Assembly (NCBI RefSeq): GCF_000712595.1
Contig: NZ_JOTN01000001.1
Coordinates: forward strand, 171,901 to 235,900
Reading direction: 5' to 3'
DNA: 64,000 nucleotides
Origin: Bacillus manliponensis
Lineage (GTDB): Bacteria; Bacillota; Bacilli; Bacillales; Bacillaceae_G
Under the pieces are notes generated by a model, which was given only the letters and a program-made list of their open reading frames with translations, was not told the origin of the DNA and searched no databases. Every line of letters starts with the position of its first letter. Position 1 is the first letter of the stretch. Both the position numbers and the translations under genes were made by a program. Positions 1-8,838 of the stretch are shown here, piece by piece.

Positions 1-1
1 A

Positions 2-67
2 CAATTTGGCGTTCTTGAGAATGTTGGTAGGGATCATAAGCATTATTATTTGAAAAAAGATTTATAA
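2..67 (+). CDS. C-terminal end of an unidentified protein (partial)
   Basis: An open frame enters the window and codes 21 residues ending FGVLENVGRDHKHYYLKKDL before TAA at 65-67. The composition looks like a real C-terminus but is too short to name. The TAA stop is also the first base triplet of the dispersed repeat that follows (TAAAGTGAAAC), so the repeat abuts or supplies the stop codon. No terminator other than the repeat's own hairpins lies downstream. The identity needs the sequence to the left of the window. Confidence 0.45.
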   Translation, partial: QFGVLENVGRDHKHYYLKKDL

Positions 68-220
68 AGTGAAACTTCAATCAGTGGGGGTTTTCTCCAT
101 CCCCACTGATTGTTAGCCCTACCAATCGGGCTTTTACTGGCTGTTAATCTCCCACCTAAACTTCTCTGAACCCTCTAAGTTTTGAGGTGGGAGTCTTACA
201 GCCAGTTAATGCGGGATAAA
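65..220 (+). repeat. Dispersed three-hairpin repeat, copy 1 (bcr1-like)
   Basis: About 155 bp, beginning TAAAGTGAAAC and ending GCGGGATAAA. It folds into three stem-loops: AATCAGTGGGG/CCCCACTGATT, AGCCC/GGGCT followed by TTTTA, and an outer CTGGCTGT/ACAGCCAG enclosing CCCACCT/AGGTGGG. Related copies lie at 2447-2604, 29772-29926, 40311-40457, 47734-47799, 59550-59604 and 61187-61278. From memory it resembles the B. cereus-group bcr1 element; that name is inferred and was not checked. Confidence 0.8.
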
Positions 221-222
221 AA

Positions 223-250
223 AATGCTCAGCGTTCATTCGCTGAGCATT
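223..250. terminator. Bidirectional intrinsic terminator
   Basis: Perfect 11-bp stem AATGCTCAGCG / CGCTGAGCATT with a 6-nt loop, A-run on the left and T-run on the right. It serves the minus-strand gene ending at 259 and could also stop transcription arriving from the left. Confidence 0.8.
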
Positions 251-258
251 TTTTATAT

Positions 259-573
259 TTACGATACACGTACCGCTGTACCGCTAACTACAACCATTAA
301 CATACCATCGCGTACTACTTCATAATCGATATCAATACCGACAATCGCATTGGCACCCTTTTGTTTTGCAACTGTTTTCATTTCTTCCATCGCAATATCG
401 CGCGCTTCTTTTAATTTTTCTTCGTATGCACCAGAACGCCCACCAACAACATCACGAACAGACGCAAATAAGTCACGTACAATATTTGCTCCCATAATCG
501 CTTCTCCATTTACGATGTCGATGTACTCTGTTATTTCTTTCCCTTGAATTGTCGAGGTTGTTGTTACAAGCAT
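259..573 (-). CDS. YbjQ / UPF0145 family heavy-metal-binding-domain protein
   Basis: 104 residues, the usual length for the YbjQ (UPF0145) family, with the family features: an N-terminal TTTSTIQG strand, a glycine-rich central GGRSGAYE segment, an amphipathic helix, then [14 protein letters not shown]. The proteins are thought to form a pentameric ring; the cellular role is unknown. A ribosome binding site (GGAGG) lies about 8 nt upstream of the ATG. It stands alone, with its own terminator downstream and an ABC exporter gene upstream on the same strand. Confidence 0.85.
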   Translation of the reverse strand: MLVTTTSTIQGKEITEYIDIVNGEAIMGANIVRDLFASVRDVVGGRSGAYEEKLKEARDIAMEEMKTVAKQKGANAIVGIDIDYEVVRDGMLMVVVSGTAVRVS

Positions 574-708
574 GATTTACTTCCTCCTATGACTTCACTA
601 TTTGTTTGTACCTATCTCTATAATATACTTTTTTATATAAAAATACTTATGTAATAGCTACTTCACTATTTACTTCTTTCATTTGTCAGATTCCCTTAAC
701 GCATAATG

Positions 709-2424
709 TTATGAGCTAAATTGCGCTTCGTACAATTTACTATAACCCCCGCCTTTATGTAGGAGCTCCTCATGCGAACCTTGTTCAGCAATGCCATCTT
801 TATTCACAACGATAATTCGATCTGCATTTTTAATCGTTGCGAGCCTGTGGGCGATTACTAATGTTGTGCGACCAACCGCTAATTCAGCAAGTGACTTTTG
901 AATCGCAAGTTCCGTTTCTGTATCGAGTGCAGAAGTCGCTTCATCTAAAATTAAAATCGGTGGATTTTTCAAGAACATACGAGCAATTGCGAGACGCTGC
1001 TTTTGTCCGCCTGAAAGCTTCACCCCTCGTTCACCAATTACTGTGTCTAATCCAGCTGGCTGCGAATAAATTAAGTCTTCTAATTGTGCTCGTTTAACAG
1101 CTTGCCAAATTTCAGTTTCTGAAGCTTGTAAGTTTCCATAGGCAATATTCTCTCTGATTGTCCCAGAGAATAGGAAGACATCTTGTTGTACAATCCCAAT
1201 TTGTTTACGAAGTGATGACAGTGTCATTTCCTTTATATCAATACCATCGATTGTTATAGAGCCATCTGTAATCTCATAAAAGCGTGGTAATAAGCTACAT
1301 AACGTTGTTTTTCCAGCACCAGATGGTCCAACAAACGCAACCGTTTCTCCCGCATTAATTTTCAAATCAATATGTTTCAAAATCGGTTCTTGTTCCTCAT
1401 ATCCGAAAGTAATGTTGTTATATTGAATATCACCATGTACATGTTTTACTACCATTGCATCCTTTGCATCTGCGATATCAGGTTCTGTTTCTAGCAGTTC
1501 AACATACCTTTTAAATCCTGCAATTCCCTTTGGATAACTTTCAATAACAGCATTAATCTTTTCAATTGGACGGAAGAAAATATTTGTTAATAATACAAAA
1601 CCAACAAATCCGCCATATGTTAGTTCCCCTTGTAAAACGAACCAAGTCCCGCATACTAATACAAATAAAGTAACAAGGCGCATTAACATATAACTAATTG
1701 ATGAATTTAACGCCATAATCTTATACGCCATAAGCTTTGTCGTACGAAAGCGAGCATTATTTACTGCAAATTGCCCTTTTTCAAACTCCTCATTGCCGAA
1801 TGCTTGTACAACACGAATTCCACCAACATTATTCTCAATACACGCATTAAAGTCCGCAACATCTGAAAATAAGCGTCTAAACGTAACTGTCATCTTACGA
1901 TTGAAATACAGTGCTAACCAAAGTAAAAATGGAATAACGAAGAATGTAAGCAAGGCTAACTTCCAGTTAATCATCATCATAAATGAAAATGCTCCAATTA
2001 ATGTCATAATGGCAATAAATAAATCTTCTGGTCCATGATGGGCAACTTCACCAATCTCCATTAAATCATTTGTAAGGCGTGAAATTAAATGACCGGTCTT
2101 ATTATTATCAAAAAATCGAAATGATAGCTTTTGAACATGATTAAATAACTTTTGACGCATATCCGTTTCAATATTAACTCCGAGCATATGCCCCCAGTAT
2201 GTAACAACGTATTGCAAACCGGCATTTAGTACATAAACTGCAAATAAACCGATACAGGCCCATAAAATCAATGACCAATTTTGTCCTGGCAGTAATTTAT
2301 CAATAAATTGATTTATAATAAGCGGAAACGCAAGTTCCAACAAACCAGCAATTACAGCACAGGAAAAATCAAGTATAAATAAGCCCTTATATGGCTTATA
2401 GTAAGAAAAAAACCGACGTAACAT
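709..2424 (-). CDS. ABC exporter, fused permease and ATPase (YgaD-like)
   Basis: 571 residues: an N-terminal six-helix exporter membrane domain (about 1-310) and a nucleotide-binding domain with Walker A GPSGAGKTT near 366, signature LSGGQ near 470 and Walker B LILDEATSALD near 490. All catalytic motifs are intact, so it should act as a homodimeric half-transporter. The N-terminus (FFSYYKPYKGLF) resembles B. subtilis YgaD. The substrate is not known; lipid or drug export is typical of the family. A palindromic Fur-box-like site and a -10 element lie about 200 bp upstream, separated from the gene by a dispersed repeat, which suggests iron control. Confidence 0.88.
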   Translation of the reverse strand: MLRRFFSYYKPYKGLFILDFSCAVIAGLLELAFPLIINQFIDKLLPGQNWSLILWACIGLFAVYVLNAGLQYVVTYWGHMLGVNIETDMRQKLFNHVQKLSFRFFDNNKTGHLISRLTNDLMEIGEVAHHGPEDLFIAIMTLIGAFSFMMMINWKLALLTFFVIPFLLWLALYFNRKMTVTFRRLFSDVADFNACIENNVGGIRVVQAFGNEEFEKGQFAVNNARFRTTKLMAYKIMALNSSISYMLMRLVTLFVLVCGTWFVLQGELTYGGFVGFVLLTNIFFRPIEKINAVIESYPKGIAGFKRYVELLETEPDIADAKDAMVVKHVHGDIQYNNITFGYEEQEPILKHIDLKINAGETVAFVGPSGAGKTTLCSLLPRFYEITDGSITIDGIDIKEMTLSSLRKQIGIVQQDVFLFSGTIRENIAYGNLQASETEIWQAVKRAQLEDLIYSQPAGLDTVIGERGVKLSGGQKQRLAIARMFLKNPPILILDEATSALDTETELAIQKSLAELAVGRTTLVIAHRLATIKNADRIIVVNKDGIAEQGSHEELLHKGGGYSKLYEAQFSS

Positions 2425-2446
2425 AAACTCCCTCCTTCATCCAAAA

Positions 2447-2604
2447 TAAAGTGAAACTTTAATCAGTGGGGGTTTTCTCCATCCCCCACTGATTATTAGC
2501 CCGACCAATCGGGCTTTTACGTGCTGTTTATCTCCCACCTAAACTTCTTCGCTTTTTCTCAAGTTTTGAGGTAGGAGTATTACAGCACGTTAATGCGGGA
2601 TAAA
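2447..2604 (+). repeat. Dispersed three-hairpin repeat, copy 2
   Basis: Same element as at 65-220, with stems TAATCAGTGGGGG/CCCCCACTGATTA, AGCCCG/CGGGCT and CGTGCTGT/ACAGCACG. The last stem differs from copy 1 at positions that change together, so pairing is kept. It lies antisense inside the putative leader of the minus-strand ABC exporter gene. Confidence 0.8.
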
Positions 2605-2633
2605 AAGACTTTTCCTAATAGCAAAGTCTCAAT

Positions 2634-2657
2634 AATTGATAACCGTTATCAATTATA
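2634..2657 (-). promoter_or_regulatory. Fur-box-like palindrome overlapping a -10 element
   Basis: AATTGATAAC-C-GTTATCAATT is a perfect 10-1-10 palindrome containing the TGATAA/TTATCA core of Fur-type operators (7-1-7 model). On the minus strand TATAAT (2657-2652) overlaps its edge, consistent with a repressible promoter reading leftward to the ABC exporter about 210 nt away. No convincing -35 was found at 17 nt. That the regulator is Fur, not another family member such as PerR or Zur, is inference. Confidence 0.55.
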
Positions 2658-2756
2658 TCATAACAACCTTTACAATATCTATCTATGATATAAGCTTCTA
2701 GTGACGAACATATAGAAGTAAGCAGAGTCTCTCTTTAATCTAATAATAAAATGCAA

Positions 2757-2801
2757 AAAAGATCTATAACCATTCTCTTTATGAATGGTTATAGATCTTT
2801 T
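2757..2801. terminator. Terminator after minJ
   Basis: A 19-bp inverted repeat (AAAAGATCTATAACCATTC and its complement, 7-nt loop) ends with T-runs on both strands, immediately 3' of the minus-strand gene that ends at 2811. Confidence 0.85.
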
Positions 2802-2810
2802 GAACAACAT

Positions 2811-4013
2811 TTATATAACTTCCGTATCCCATTTATGATTTTGTCCTACAAATACAACGCCAAGTTCATGATGCTCACCAGCGTAAATCGCCTGCTGAAT
2901 AAGGCGACGTTCACCTTTTGTATCAATTACTTCTAGTTTACAAAACGCCCCCGTTGTACGGGACTGAAGTGCATTATAAAATTCATCAACAGTTGTTGGG
3001 ATGGATCCATTTACTTTTGCAATTACTTCACCAGGCTGTAGTCTCATCTCTGCTCCAGCAGTGTTAGGAATTACCCCTAGTACAACTAAACCATTATTGC
3101 GCACCGCAAAATATGGTTCGCGGTTTTCATCTTGAATTCGCTCTTGCATCGCAATTGTAAAGCGACCGAGCATCGCCGCGCCCATCGCGACAATCGCAAA
3201 GACAGATGAAAAGTAACTTGCCGCGCCTAATACAAGAACAATAACTGCTAGTCCTAGTACACGGCGTCCCGTAAATAATAACGCTTCTTTCGGTTCAAAG
3301 CCCTTCACTGTGCGAATAAATCCAATTAGAAATGGAACAAGGACAATTGAATATGTCTCTTGTCCTAGCGAAACAACTGGCCACCACGAAAGAAACTGTG
3401 TAATTGCATCGCCTGGTACAAGGAAAAATACTGGTACCATCCATAAGCGCTTCGCTTCATGAAGACCAATATTTAAACCGCGCTTCCCTTTTCTTAGCTT
3501 TGGCATAGAGTGATTCGCTGCCTGCTTTGAAATTAACAATCCTTCGACAACTAATAAAAGCCCGAGTAAAATCGCGAGTGAAACAATGCTTGCTTCTTCT
3601 CCACTCTTTAATTGTAAAAATGAGATTGGTAGCTTTGAAGATAATAAAGTTATCGCAATCGCAATGCTCACAGTGTACGCTGGAGATATGTATCTATACT
3701 GAACAACAAGTGCAAATAACACCATCCAAATGGTCATTGCAAGTAAGCTAGCCTCTGAAAAAATAAGACCTGCCCCTACTGTTACGACAGATACACATAA
3801 TCCATATCCAATTGCCGCAAACAATGACGTTCGCAGTTCATACCACATATCATACACTTTAAATGAAAAATCCTTTCGCTCTCGGTTCATGCGGAAATAA
3901 CCAACGAGAGCACAACTAATAAAGAATACGTAAAACGCAGGATTTAAGAATAGACGCCCAATCCCTCTTCCAATTTCCAATAACAATTCTTCCACGAACG
4001 TACTCACCACCAT
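2811..4013 (-). CDS. minJ: MinJ-like polytopic membrane PDZ protein
   Basis: 400 residues: multiple hydrophobic segments between about 15 and 285, then a C-terminal PDZ domain (about 300-385, with GLVVLGVIPNTAGAE and LQPGEVIAKVNG). Length and topology match B. subtilis MinJ (YvjD), which links DivIVA to MinD at poles and septa. Synteny supports this: minJ lies beside ctpB and ftsEX in B. subtilis. The identity rests on architecture and position more than on residue-level recognition. The space upstream, where B. subtilis carries swrA, is filled by a 41-bp tandem array. Confidence 0.8.
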   Translation of the reverse strand: MVVSTFVEELLLEIGRGIGRLFLNPAFYVFFISCALVGYFRMNRERKDFSFKVYDMWYELRTSLFAAIGYGLCVSVVTVGAGLIFSEASLLAMTIWMVLFALVVQYRYISPAYTVSIAIAITLLSSKLPISFLQLKSGEEASIVSLAILLGLLLVVEGLLISKQAANHSMPKLRKGKRGLNIGLHEAKRLWMVPVFFLVPGDAITQFLSWWPVVSLGQETYSIVLVPFLIGFIRTVKGFEPKEALLFTGRRVLGLAVIVLVLGAASYFSSVFAIVAMGAAMLGRFTIAMQERIQDENREPYFAVRNNGLVVLGVIPNTAGAEMRLQPGEVIAKVNGSIPTTVDEFYNALQSRTTGAFCKLEVIDTKGERRLIQQAIYAGEHHELGVVFVGQNHKWDTEVI

Positions 4014-4080
4014 TTGTAAAATAATCTCTTTTTATTTCTTATATTATCATAACTTGCGGAGACAGTTGGCTGAATAAATA

Positions 4081-4736
4081 AAAAAGTGACCGCATTATCA
4101 CCTGTTTTGACTGAATAAACGAAAAAGTGACCGCATTATCACCTGTTTTGACCGAATAAACGAAAAAGTGACCGCATTATCACCTGTTTTGACTGAATAA
4201 ACGAAAAAGTGACCGCATTATCACCTGTTTTGACTGAATAAACGAAAAAGTGACCGCATTATCACCTGTTTTGACTGAATAAACGAAAAAGTGACCGCAT
4301 TATCACCTGTTTTGACTGAATAAACGAAAAAGTGACCGCATTATCACCTGTTTTGACTGAATAAACGAAAAAGTGACCGCATTATCACCTGTTTTGACTG
4401 AATAAACGAAAAAGTGACCGCATTATCACCTGTTTTGACTGAATAAACGAAAAAGTGACCGCATTATCACCTGTTTTGACTGAATAAACGAAAAAGTGAC
4501 CGCATTATCACCTGTTTTGACTGAATAAACGAAAAAGTGACCGCATTATCACCTGTTTTGACTGAATAAACGAAAAAGTGACCGCATTATCACCTGTTTT
4601 GACTGAATAAACGAAAAAGTGACCGCATTATCACCTGTTTTGACTGAATAAACGAAAAAGTGACCGCATTATCACCTGTTTTGACTGAATAAACGAAAAA
4701 GTGACCGCATTATCACCTGTTTTGACTGAATAAACG
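4081..4736. repeat. 16 tandem copies of a 41-bp unit
   Basis: The unit GACTGAATAAACGAAAAAGT plus GACCGCATTATCACCTGTTTT repeats head to tail 16 times with almost no divergence (one T-to-C change near 4152), flanked by partial copies on each side. 41 is not a multiple of three and no frame stays open, so it is not coding. Each unit holds a short inverted repeat GTGA...TCAC followed on the minus strand by TTTTT. It lies between the ctpB terminator and the minJ start. There are no unique spacers, so it is not a CRISPR. Near identity suggests a copy-number-variable locus (VNTR). Confidence 0.95.
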
Positions 4737-4777
4737 AAAAAGTTACTGGCCCCTTCTTCTTCCCGCCAACATACGAA

Positions 4778-4806
4778 GAAGCCCACAAACTTAGCTTGTG
4801 GGCTTC
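4778..4806 (-). terminator. Terminator after ctpB
   Basis: Perfect 11-bp stem GAAGCCCACAA / TTGTGGGCTTC with a 7-nt loop directly after the ctpB stop codon region. Confidence 0.8.
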
Positions 4807-4809
4807 TCT

Positions 4810-6231
4810 TTATTTCGTCATTAACTTTAAGGCTGCTTGTAACTGCAGGTCATTTTCGCCAGAGCGGATTTTTTCAATGATCGCATTTTGAATTGCTTCT
4901 GCTGTTTTTTTGTCGAGCTTTCCTGTAACTTCAATACCTTTCTCCGATTGGAACGCTTTTACGGCAGCTTCTGTTTCTTTACTGAAGTAACCATCTTCGC
5001 GTCCTGGCTCATAGCCAAGGCTCTTTAGCATGCTTTGCGCGTGCTTAATTTGTTCATCGTTGTCATTGTATGCTAGCGCCTCTTCAATTTGGATTGGCGT
5101 TGCATGATAGTAATCTGGCTGTTTCACTTCAACAGTTGGTTTAATTCCTTTTTCATGAATCCAATTCCCATCTGGCGTTAACCATTTGAACATTGTCAAT
5201 TTAATGTTACTACCGTCAGAGAATGGGACAGCTTGCTGTACAGTTCCTTTTCCAAACGTGTTCTCTCCGACTAACTCATACCCTTCGCCTTCTTTTAATG
5301 CACCGGCTAAAATTTCAGATGCGGATGCACTTCCGCCATCAATTAAGACAGAGACTGGATATGACTTACGTTCTTTTTGTTTCGTATATACTTTTTGTTT
5401 TTCACCATTTCGTTGCTCAACTTGCAGAATTGGCTTCTTGTCTGTCACAAAATGCTCTAAAATCTCTTCCACACTTTCTAAATAACCACCTGGATTGCCA
5501 CGCACATCGATGACAAGTCCTTCAATATTTTTGCTCTCAAGCTCTTTTAGCTGCTTTGTAAATTCATCTGCTGTTTTTTCTGAGAATGACGTAATTTGTA
5601 TGTAACCAATATTTTTGTTATTCTCTTCTTTCACCGAGCTAAACACAGTGAAAATTGGAATTTTATCACGCTTAATGTTAAAGATTAACGGCTCAGAAAC
5701 ACCAGCACGTTTAATTTCGAGCGTAACATTTGTCCCTTTCTTCCCGCGAATCTTCATAACTGCTTCTTCACGTGTTAACTCCGAGACACCATTTCCATCA
5801 ACAGATAAAATTTGATCGTTCGGTTTAATACCGGCCTTTTCTGCTGGTGAATCTTTAATTGGCGAGACAATAATCAGTTTATCATCCGTCTTATTCACTT
5901 CCGCACCAATTCCTTCAAGCTCTGGATCAAGCGATTGCTCAAATTGCTGTGCTGTTTTCTTATCCATATATGTAGAGTATGGATCTTTTAACGTAGCGAG
6001 CATTCCTTGTATCGCTCCTTCTACAAGCTTCTCATCTTTCACATCTTCCACATAACGCGAATCGATTAGCGCATATGCTTCACCAATCTTATCTAAATCT
6101 GATTTCTGTTCACCTGTAATAGACTGTGCCATGTAAGAGCTGCTTCCGAGCCAAGATAAGCCCACAAACATACTACCGGCACCCAAAAAAAATGTAACAA
6201 GCATTCCTATAATTGCAACTCTACGTTTCAA
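4810..6231 (-). CDS. ctpB: Carboxy-terminal processing protease CtpB (S41)
   Basis: 473 residues: N-terminal signal anchor (about 7-30), PDZ domain (about 100-180), S41 serine protease core with the SASAS nucleophile motif (DGGSASASE, about 298-306) and catalytic lysine in FGKGTVQ (about 327), then a peptidoglycan-binding domain (about 390-455, HAQSMLKSLGYEPG). In B. subtilis the homologue is secreted between the spore membranes and cleaves SpoIVFA to trigger sigma-K processing. Catalytic residues are intact. It lies directly after ftsEX as in B. subtilis, but a terminator at 6270-6298 separates it from ftsX. Confidence 0.92.
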   Translation of the reverse strand: MKRRVAIIGMLVTFFLGAGSMFVGLSWLGSSSYMAQSITGEQKSDLDKIGEAYALIDSRYVEDVKDEKLVEGAIQGMLATLKDPYSTYMDKKTAQQFEQSLDPELEGIGAEVNKTDDKLIIVSPIKDSPAEKAGIKPNDQILSVDGNGVSELTREEAVMKIRGKKGTNVTLEIKRAGVSEPLIFNIKRDKIPIFTVFSSVKEENNKNIGYIQITSFSEKTADEFTKQLKELESKNIEGLVIDVRGNPGGYLESVEEILEHFVTDKKPILQVEQRNGEKQKVYTKQKERKSYPVSVLIDGGSASASEILAGALKEGEGYELVGENTFGKGTVQQAVPFSDGSNIKLTMFKWLTPDGNWIHEKGIKPTVEVKQPDYYHATPIQIEEALAYNDNDEQIKHAQSMLKSLGYEPGREDGYFSKETEAAVKAFQSEKGIEVTGKLDKKTAEAIQNAIIEKIRSGENDLQLQAALKLMTK

Positions 6232-6269
6232 TACGGAATTCCCCTTTCCGAATACACACTGGTGTATGA

Positions 6270-6298
6270 AAAGGCATCACACTCTGTGTGATGCCTTT
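6270..6298. terminator. Terminator after ftsX
   Basis: Perfect 13-bp stem AAAGGCATCACAC / GTGTGATGCCTTT with a 3-nt loop between ftsX and ctpB. Confidence 0.85.
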
Positions 6299-6348
6299 AT
6301 CTACTTCTACTATATGATAAGCTTGTACGAAATATGTTTGCAACTTTT

Positions 6349-7242
6349 TTAAACTTTTAAGAAGCGACGAATTGACATTACACTTCCCCACATACCAATT
6401 AAAGCTCCAATTAACATTAATAATCCTGATAATTGGAAAATAAATGGACTAAATGGAAGAACTTCAAACATCGTTCCGCCTAGTTGCTCGTTAAACATAC
6501 TTTGCAATGAATTGTAAGAAATTGCCACAATAACAATTGGAATGATTGATCCTAATAATCCTAGGAATAATCCTTCTAATAGGAACGGCCAACGAATAAA
6601 CCAGTTTGTCGCTCCAACAAGTTTCATAATTTCAATCTCTGTACTGCGTGCGTAAATTGTAATTTTAATTGTATTAGAGATTAAGAACATTGCTGTAAAT
6701 AGTAAACCAGCAATTAACACGATACCGATATTACGTCCTGTTTGTACTGTATCAAACAACTTCTCTACCTTATCTTTACCATACTCAACTTTATTCGCAA
6801 ATTTCATCTTTCCGATTTTCTTTGCAATTGTTGCTGTATCTGTTGGTGTTTTTGCCTTTACAACGTATACATCTTTTAACGGATTATCTTGTTCAAATAA
6901 CTCAAATGACTTTGAGCTATCCCCTAAACTCTTTAACAGTTTATCTAACTCTTCATCTTTTGAAGAGAATTCAATCGAATCAACTTGCTTAATTTTCTCA
7001 ATATCTGCTTTTAATTTCTTTTGATCTTCTTTTTGCGCTGCTGGGTCAATTAATACACGAATTTCTACATCTTCCTCTAGCTTCGTCGCAAGATGGTTCA
7101 TGTTCATAATCGCTGTTAAAAAGACACCTACAAGCAATAACGTAACTGTTACTGCACTTACAGAAGCAAATGTCATCCAACCGTTACGAGAAAGGTTCTT
7201 CACTCCTTCTCTTAAATGACGAAAAAGGGTTTTATTCTTCAT
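6349..7242 (-). CDS. ftsX: Cell division ABC permease FtsX
   Basis: 297 residues from the ATG at 7242, preceded by GGAGGGAGG; an in-frame start further upstream would overlap ftsE far more and lacks this site. One N-terminal helix (about 22-45), an extracellular domain (about 46-170), then three C-terminal helices give the typical FtsX topology (RNGWMTFASVSAVTVTLLLVG at the first helix). With FtsE it couples ATP hydrolysis to peptidoglycan hydrolase activation; in B. subtilis the client is CwlO, and a CwlO-type gene lies at 16423. Overlaps ftsE by 11 bp. Confidence 0.93.
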   Translation of the reverse strand: MKNKTLFRHLREGVKNLSRNGWMTFASVSAVTVTLLLVGVFLTAIMNMNHLATKLEEDVEIRVLIDPAAQKEDQKKLKADIEKIKQVDSIEFSSKDEELDKLLKSLGDSSKSFELFEQDNPLKDVYVVKAKTPTDTATIAKKIGKMKFANKVEYGKDKVEKLFDTVQTGRNIGIVLIAGLLFTAMFLISNTIKITIYARSTEIEIMKLVGATNWFIRWPFLLEGLFLGLLGSIIPIVIVAISYNSLQSMFNEQLGGTMFEVLPFSPFIFQLSGLLMLIGALIGMWGSVMSIRRFLKV

Positions 7243-7918
7243 AACCGTATCCTCCCTCCATCTCATCTCGAGCAATTTTTCCGCTCTCAATTGCAATTAC
7301 ACGATGACGGATTGTATTTACGATATCAGCATTATGAGTCGCCATAACAATTGTCGTTCCACGCTCATTAATGCGTTTGAAAATGTTCATAATCTCAAGT
7401 GCCGTATCAATATCTAAGTTACCAGTTGGTTCGTCGGCAATTACAACTTTCGGCCTGTTAACAATCGCACGCGCAATTGCTACACGCTGCTGCTCTCCAC
7501 CTGAAAGCTCATTTGGAAGTGCTTCTGCACGATCTTCAAGACCTACAAGTCCTAATACTTCTGTTACTCGCTCACGAATTACATCTTCTTCCTCTTCAAT
7601 TACTTCTAACGCAAACGCTACATTTTCATAAACAGTTAACTTCGGAAGTAATTTAAAGTCTTGGAAGATTACGCCTAACTGGCGACGGAAATACGGTACA
7701 TCACGCTCTGCTAATGATTCAATTACTAAACCATTTACGTTAATTGATCCTGTTGTTGGTTTTTCTTCGCGGTACATCATTTTAATAAATGTAGATTTAC
7801 CTGCACCACTTGGTCCAACTACATATACAAATTCACCTTGCTTAATTTTTACTGTTAGTCCATCAATGGCTTTCATACCATTTGGATACTCTTTATAAAC
7901 ATTCGTCATTGTTATCAT
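7232..7918 (-). CDS. ftsE: Cell division ATP-binding protein FtsE
   Basis: 228 residues with Walker A GPSGAGKS (about 37), Q-loop [10 protein letters not shown], signature LSGGEQQR (about 138), Walker [13 protein letters not shown] (about 158) and H-loop MATHN. All are intact. It is the ATPase partner of FtsX at the inner face of the membrane and first gene of the ftsEX operon. A perfect WalR-type direct repeat lies 170 bp upstream, just above a plausible -35/-10 pair. Confidence 0.95.
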   Translation of the reverse strand: MITMTNVYKEYPNGMKAIDGLTVKIKQGEFVYVVGPSGAGKSTFIKMMYREEKPTTGSINVNGLVIESLAERDVPYFRRQLGVIFQDFKLLPKLTVYENVAFALEVIEEEEDVIRERVTEVLGLVGLEDRAEALPNELSGGEQQRVAIARAIVNRPKVVIADEPTGNLDIDTALEIMNIFKRINERGTTIVMATHNADIVNTIRHRVIAIESGKIARDEMEGGYGYEE

Positions 7919-8047
7919 TATTTATCACCCAATACTAATGATTTTTTTTTGACACTCTTTTTCCTTTATCGCTATAACAAACATTCGCGCTATTACGATG
8001 ATATGTATATTTTCCGGCAAAATTCTACAGAAAATACTACGTTCTAC

Positions 8048-8103
8048 ATTGTAACACTATTCATCTTCCAGTTCAGATACAATTTCATTACAGTTCTGTT
8101 ACA
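8048..8103 (-). promoter_or_regulatory. WalR-type box and promoter upstream of ftsE
   Basis: On the minus strand TGTAAC-N5-TGTAAT (8103-8087) fits the WalR consensus TGTWAH-N5-TGTWAH exactly. Eleven bases downstream lies CTGAAC, then 17 bp, then TACAAT (8053-8048), a plausible promoter with a weak -35 as expected of an activated one. Regulation by WalRK is inference from the consensus. Confidence 0.55.
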
Positions 8104-8129
8104 CGAAGCATTTTATACGACAACATGAT

Positions 8130-8159
8130 AAAATCTTCCGTCTTCAAACGGAAGATTTT
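8130..8159 (-). terminator. Terminator after cccB
   Basis: Perfect 11-bp stem AAAATCTTCCG / CGGAAGATTTT with an 8-nt loop between cccB and ftsE. Confidence 0.8.
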
Positions 8160-8169
8160 GGGAAAGATA

Positions 8170-8499
8170 TTATTTATGCTCCGCTAACCATTCTGCTACT
8201 TTTGTTGCCTCTTCACCTTGAAGCATACCAGCTGGCATTGAGCCACGACCTTTTACAATGATTTGCTCAATTTCTTTTTCATCAAACTTACTGCCCACTG
8301 TATCTAAAGGCGGTGCATTTAACCCTTGCAAATCGTTACCGTGACAACCAGCACAACTTTTTTGATATAGCTTCTCTCCGCTATCTGTACTTGCAGTCTC
8401 CCCTGATTTTGTAGAAGGTTTCTCTTCTTTATTTCCACATGCTCCTAATGTAAGTGCAACTGATGCACCAAGTACGACAGCCAACAATTTCTTCTTCAT
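8170..8499 (-). CDS. cccB: Cytochrome c-551 lipoprotein CccB
   Basis: 109 residues. The signal sequence ends in the lipobox LGAC with Cys near 21, so it should be lipid-anchored outside the membrane. A single heme-binding CAGCH motif lies in the middle, with a distal methionine ligand in GSMPAGM. B. subtilis CccB is a small membrane-anchored electron carrier. It sits between prfB and ftsE as in B. subtilis, with its own RBS (GGGAG) and terminator. Confidence 0.92.
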   Translation of the reverse strand: MKKKLLAVVLGASVALTLGACGNKEEKPSTKSGETASTDSGEKLYQKSCAGCHGNDLQGLNAPPLDTVGSKFDEKEIEQIIVKGRGSMPAGMLQGEEATKVAEWLAEHK

Positions 8500-8838
8500 C
8501 TTTATCGCTCCCTGTTGTTATTACTATCTACACATGAAATACTACCTTACATATTGCTCTAAAATTGTTTCAATTTCTTGAACAAACTCCACAAAAAGAA
8601 ATTTCCTTTAGAAAAAGAACGAAGGAATATTTCTACATACTGCATAAATTGCACGTATGATTTTATTATTTTCTACTTTTTACAAGGTCATACTCTTACG
8701 ACTATGATAGAGATACACCCACCAAAAAGAGAAGTTGTCATCGCAACTTCTCCCCTCTCAGATAAAAGAAAGTTCTTTCCCCTTATCTCTTCATACTTTT
8801 CCTCAACCACAGCCAACATTCCGTTGGCATTTTTTTTA
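8500..8838. other. Intergenic region cccB-prfB
   Basis: No credible gene. It contains the prfB terminator at 8729-8752 and a second hairpin GCCAAC/GTTGGC with a T8 tract (8813-8834) whose T-run faces rightward into prfB. Short frames here lack ribosome binding sites. Confidence 0.6.
8729..8752 (-). terminator. Terminator after prfB
   Basis: Stem GAGAAGTTG / CAACTTCTC (9 bp, 6-nt loop) followed on the minus strand by TTTTT, about 90 nt after the prfB stop. Confidence 0.7.

Noticed and set aside
4081-4736. 41-bp repeats as a CRISPR array
   Set aside because: Units are contiguous, with no unique spacers between them and no cas genes nearby.
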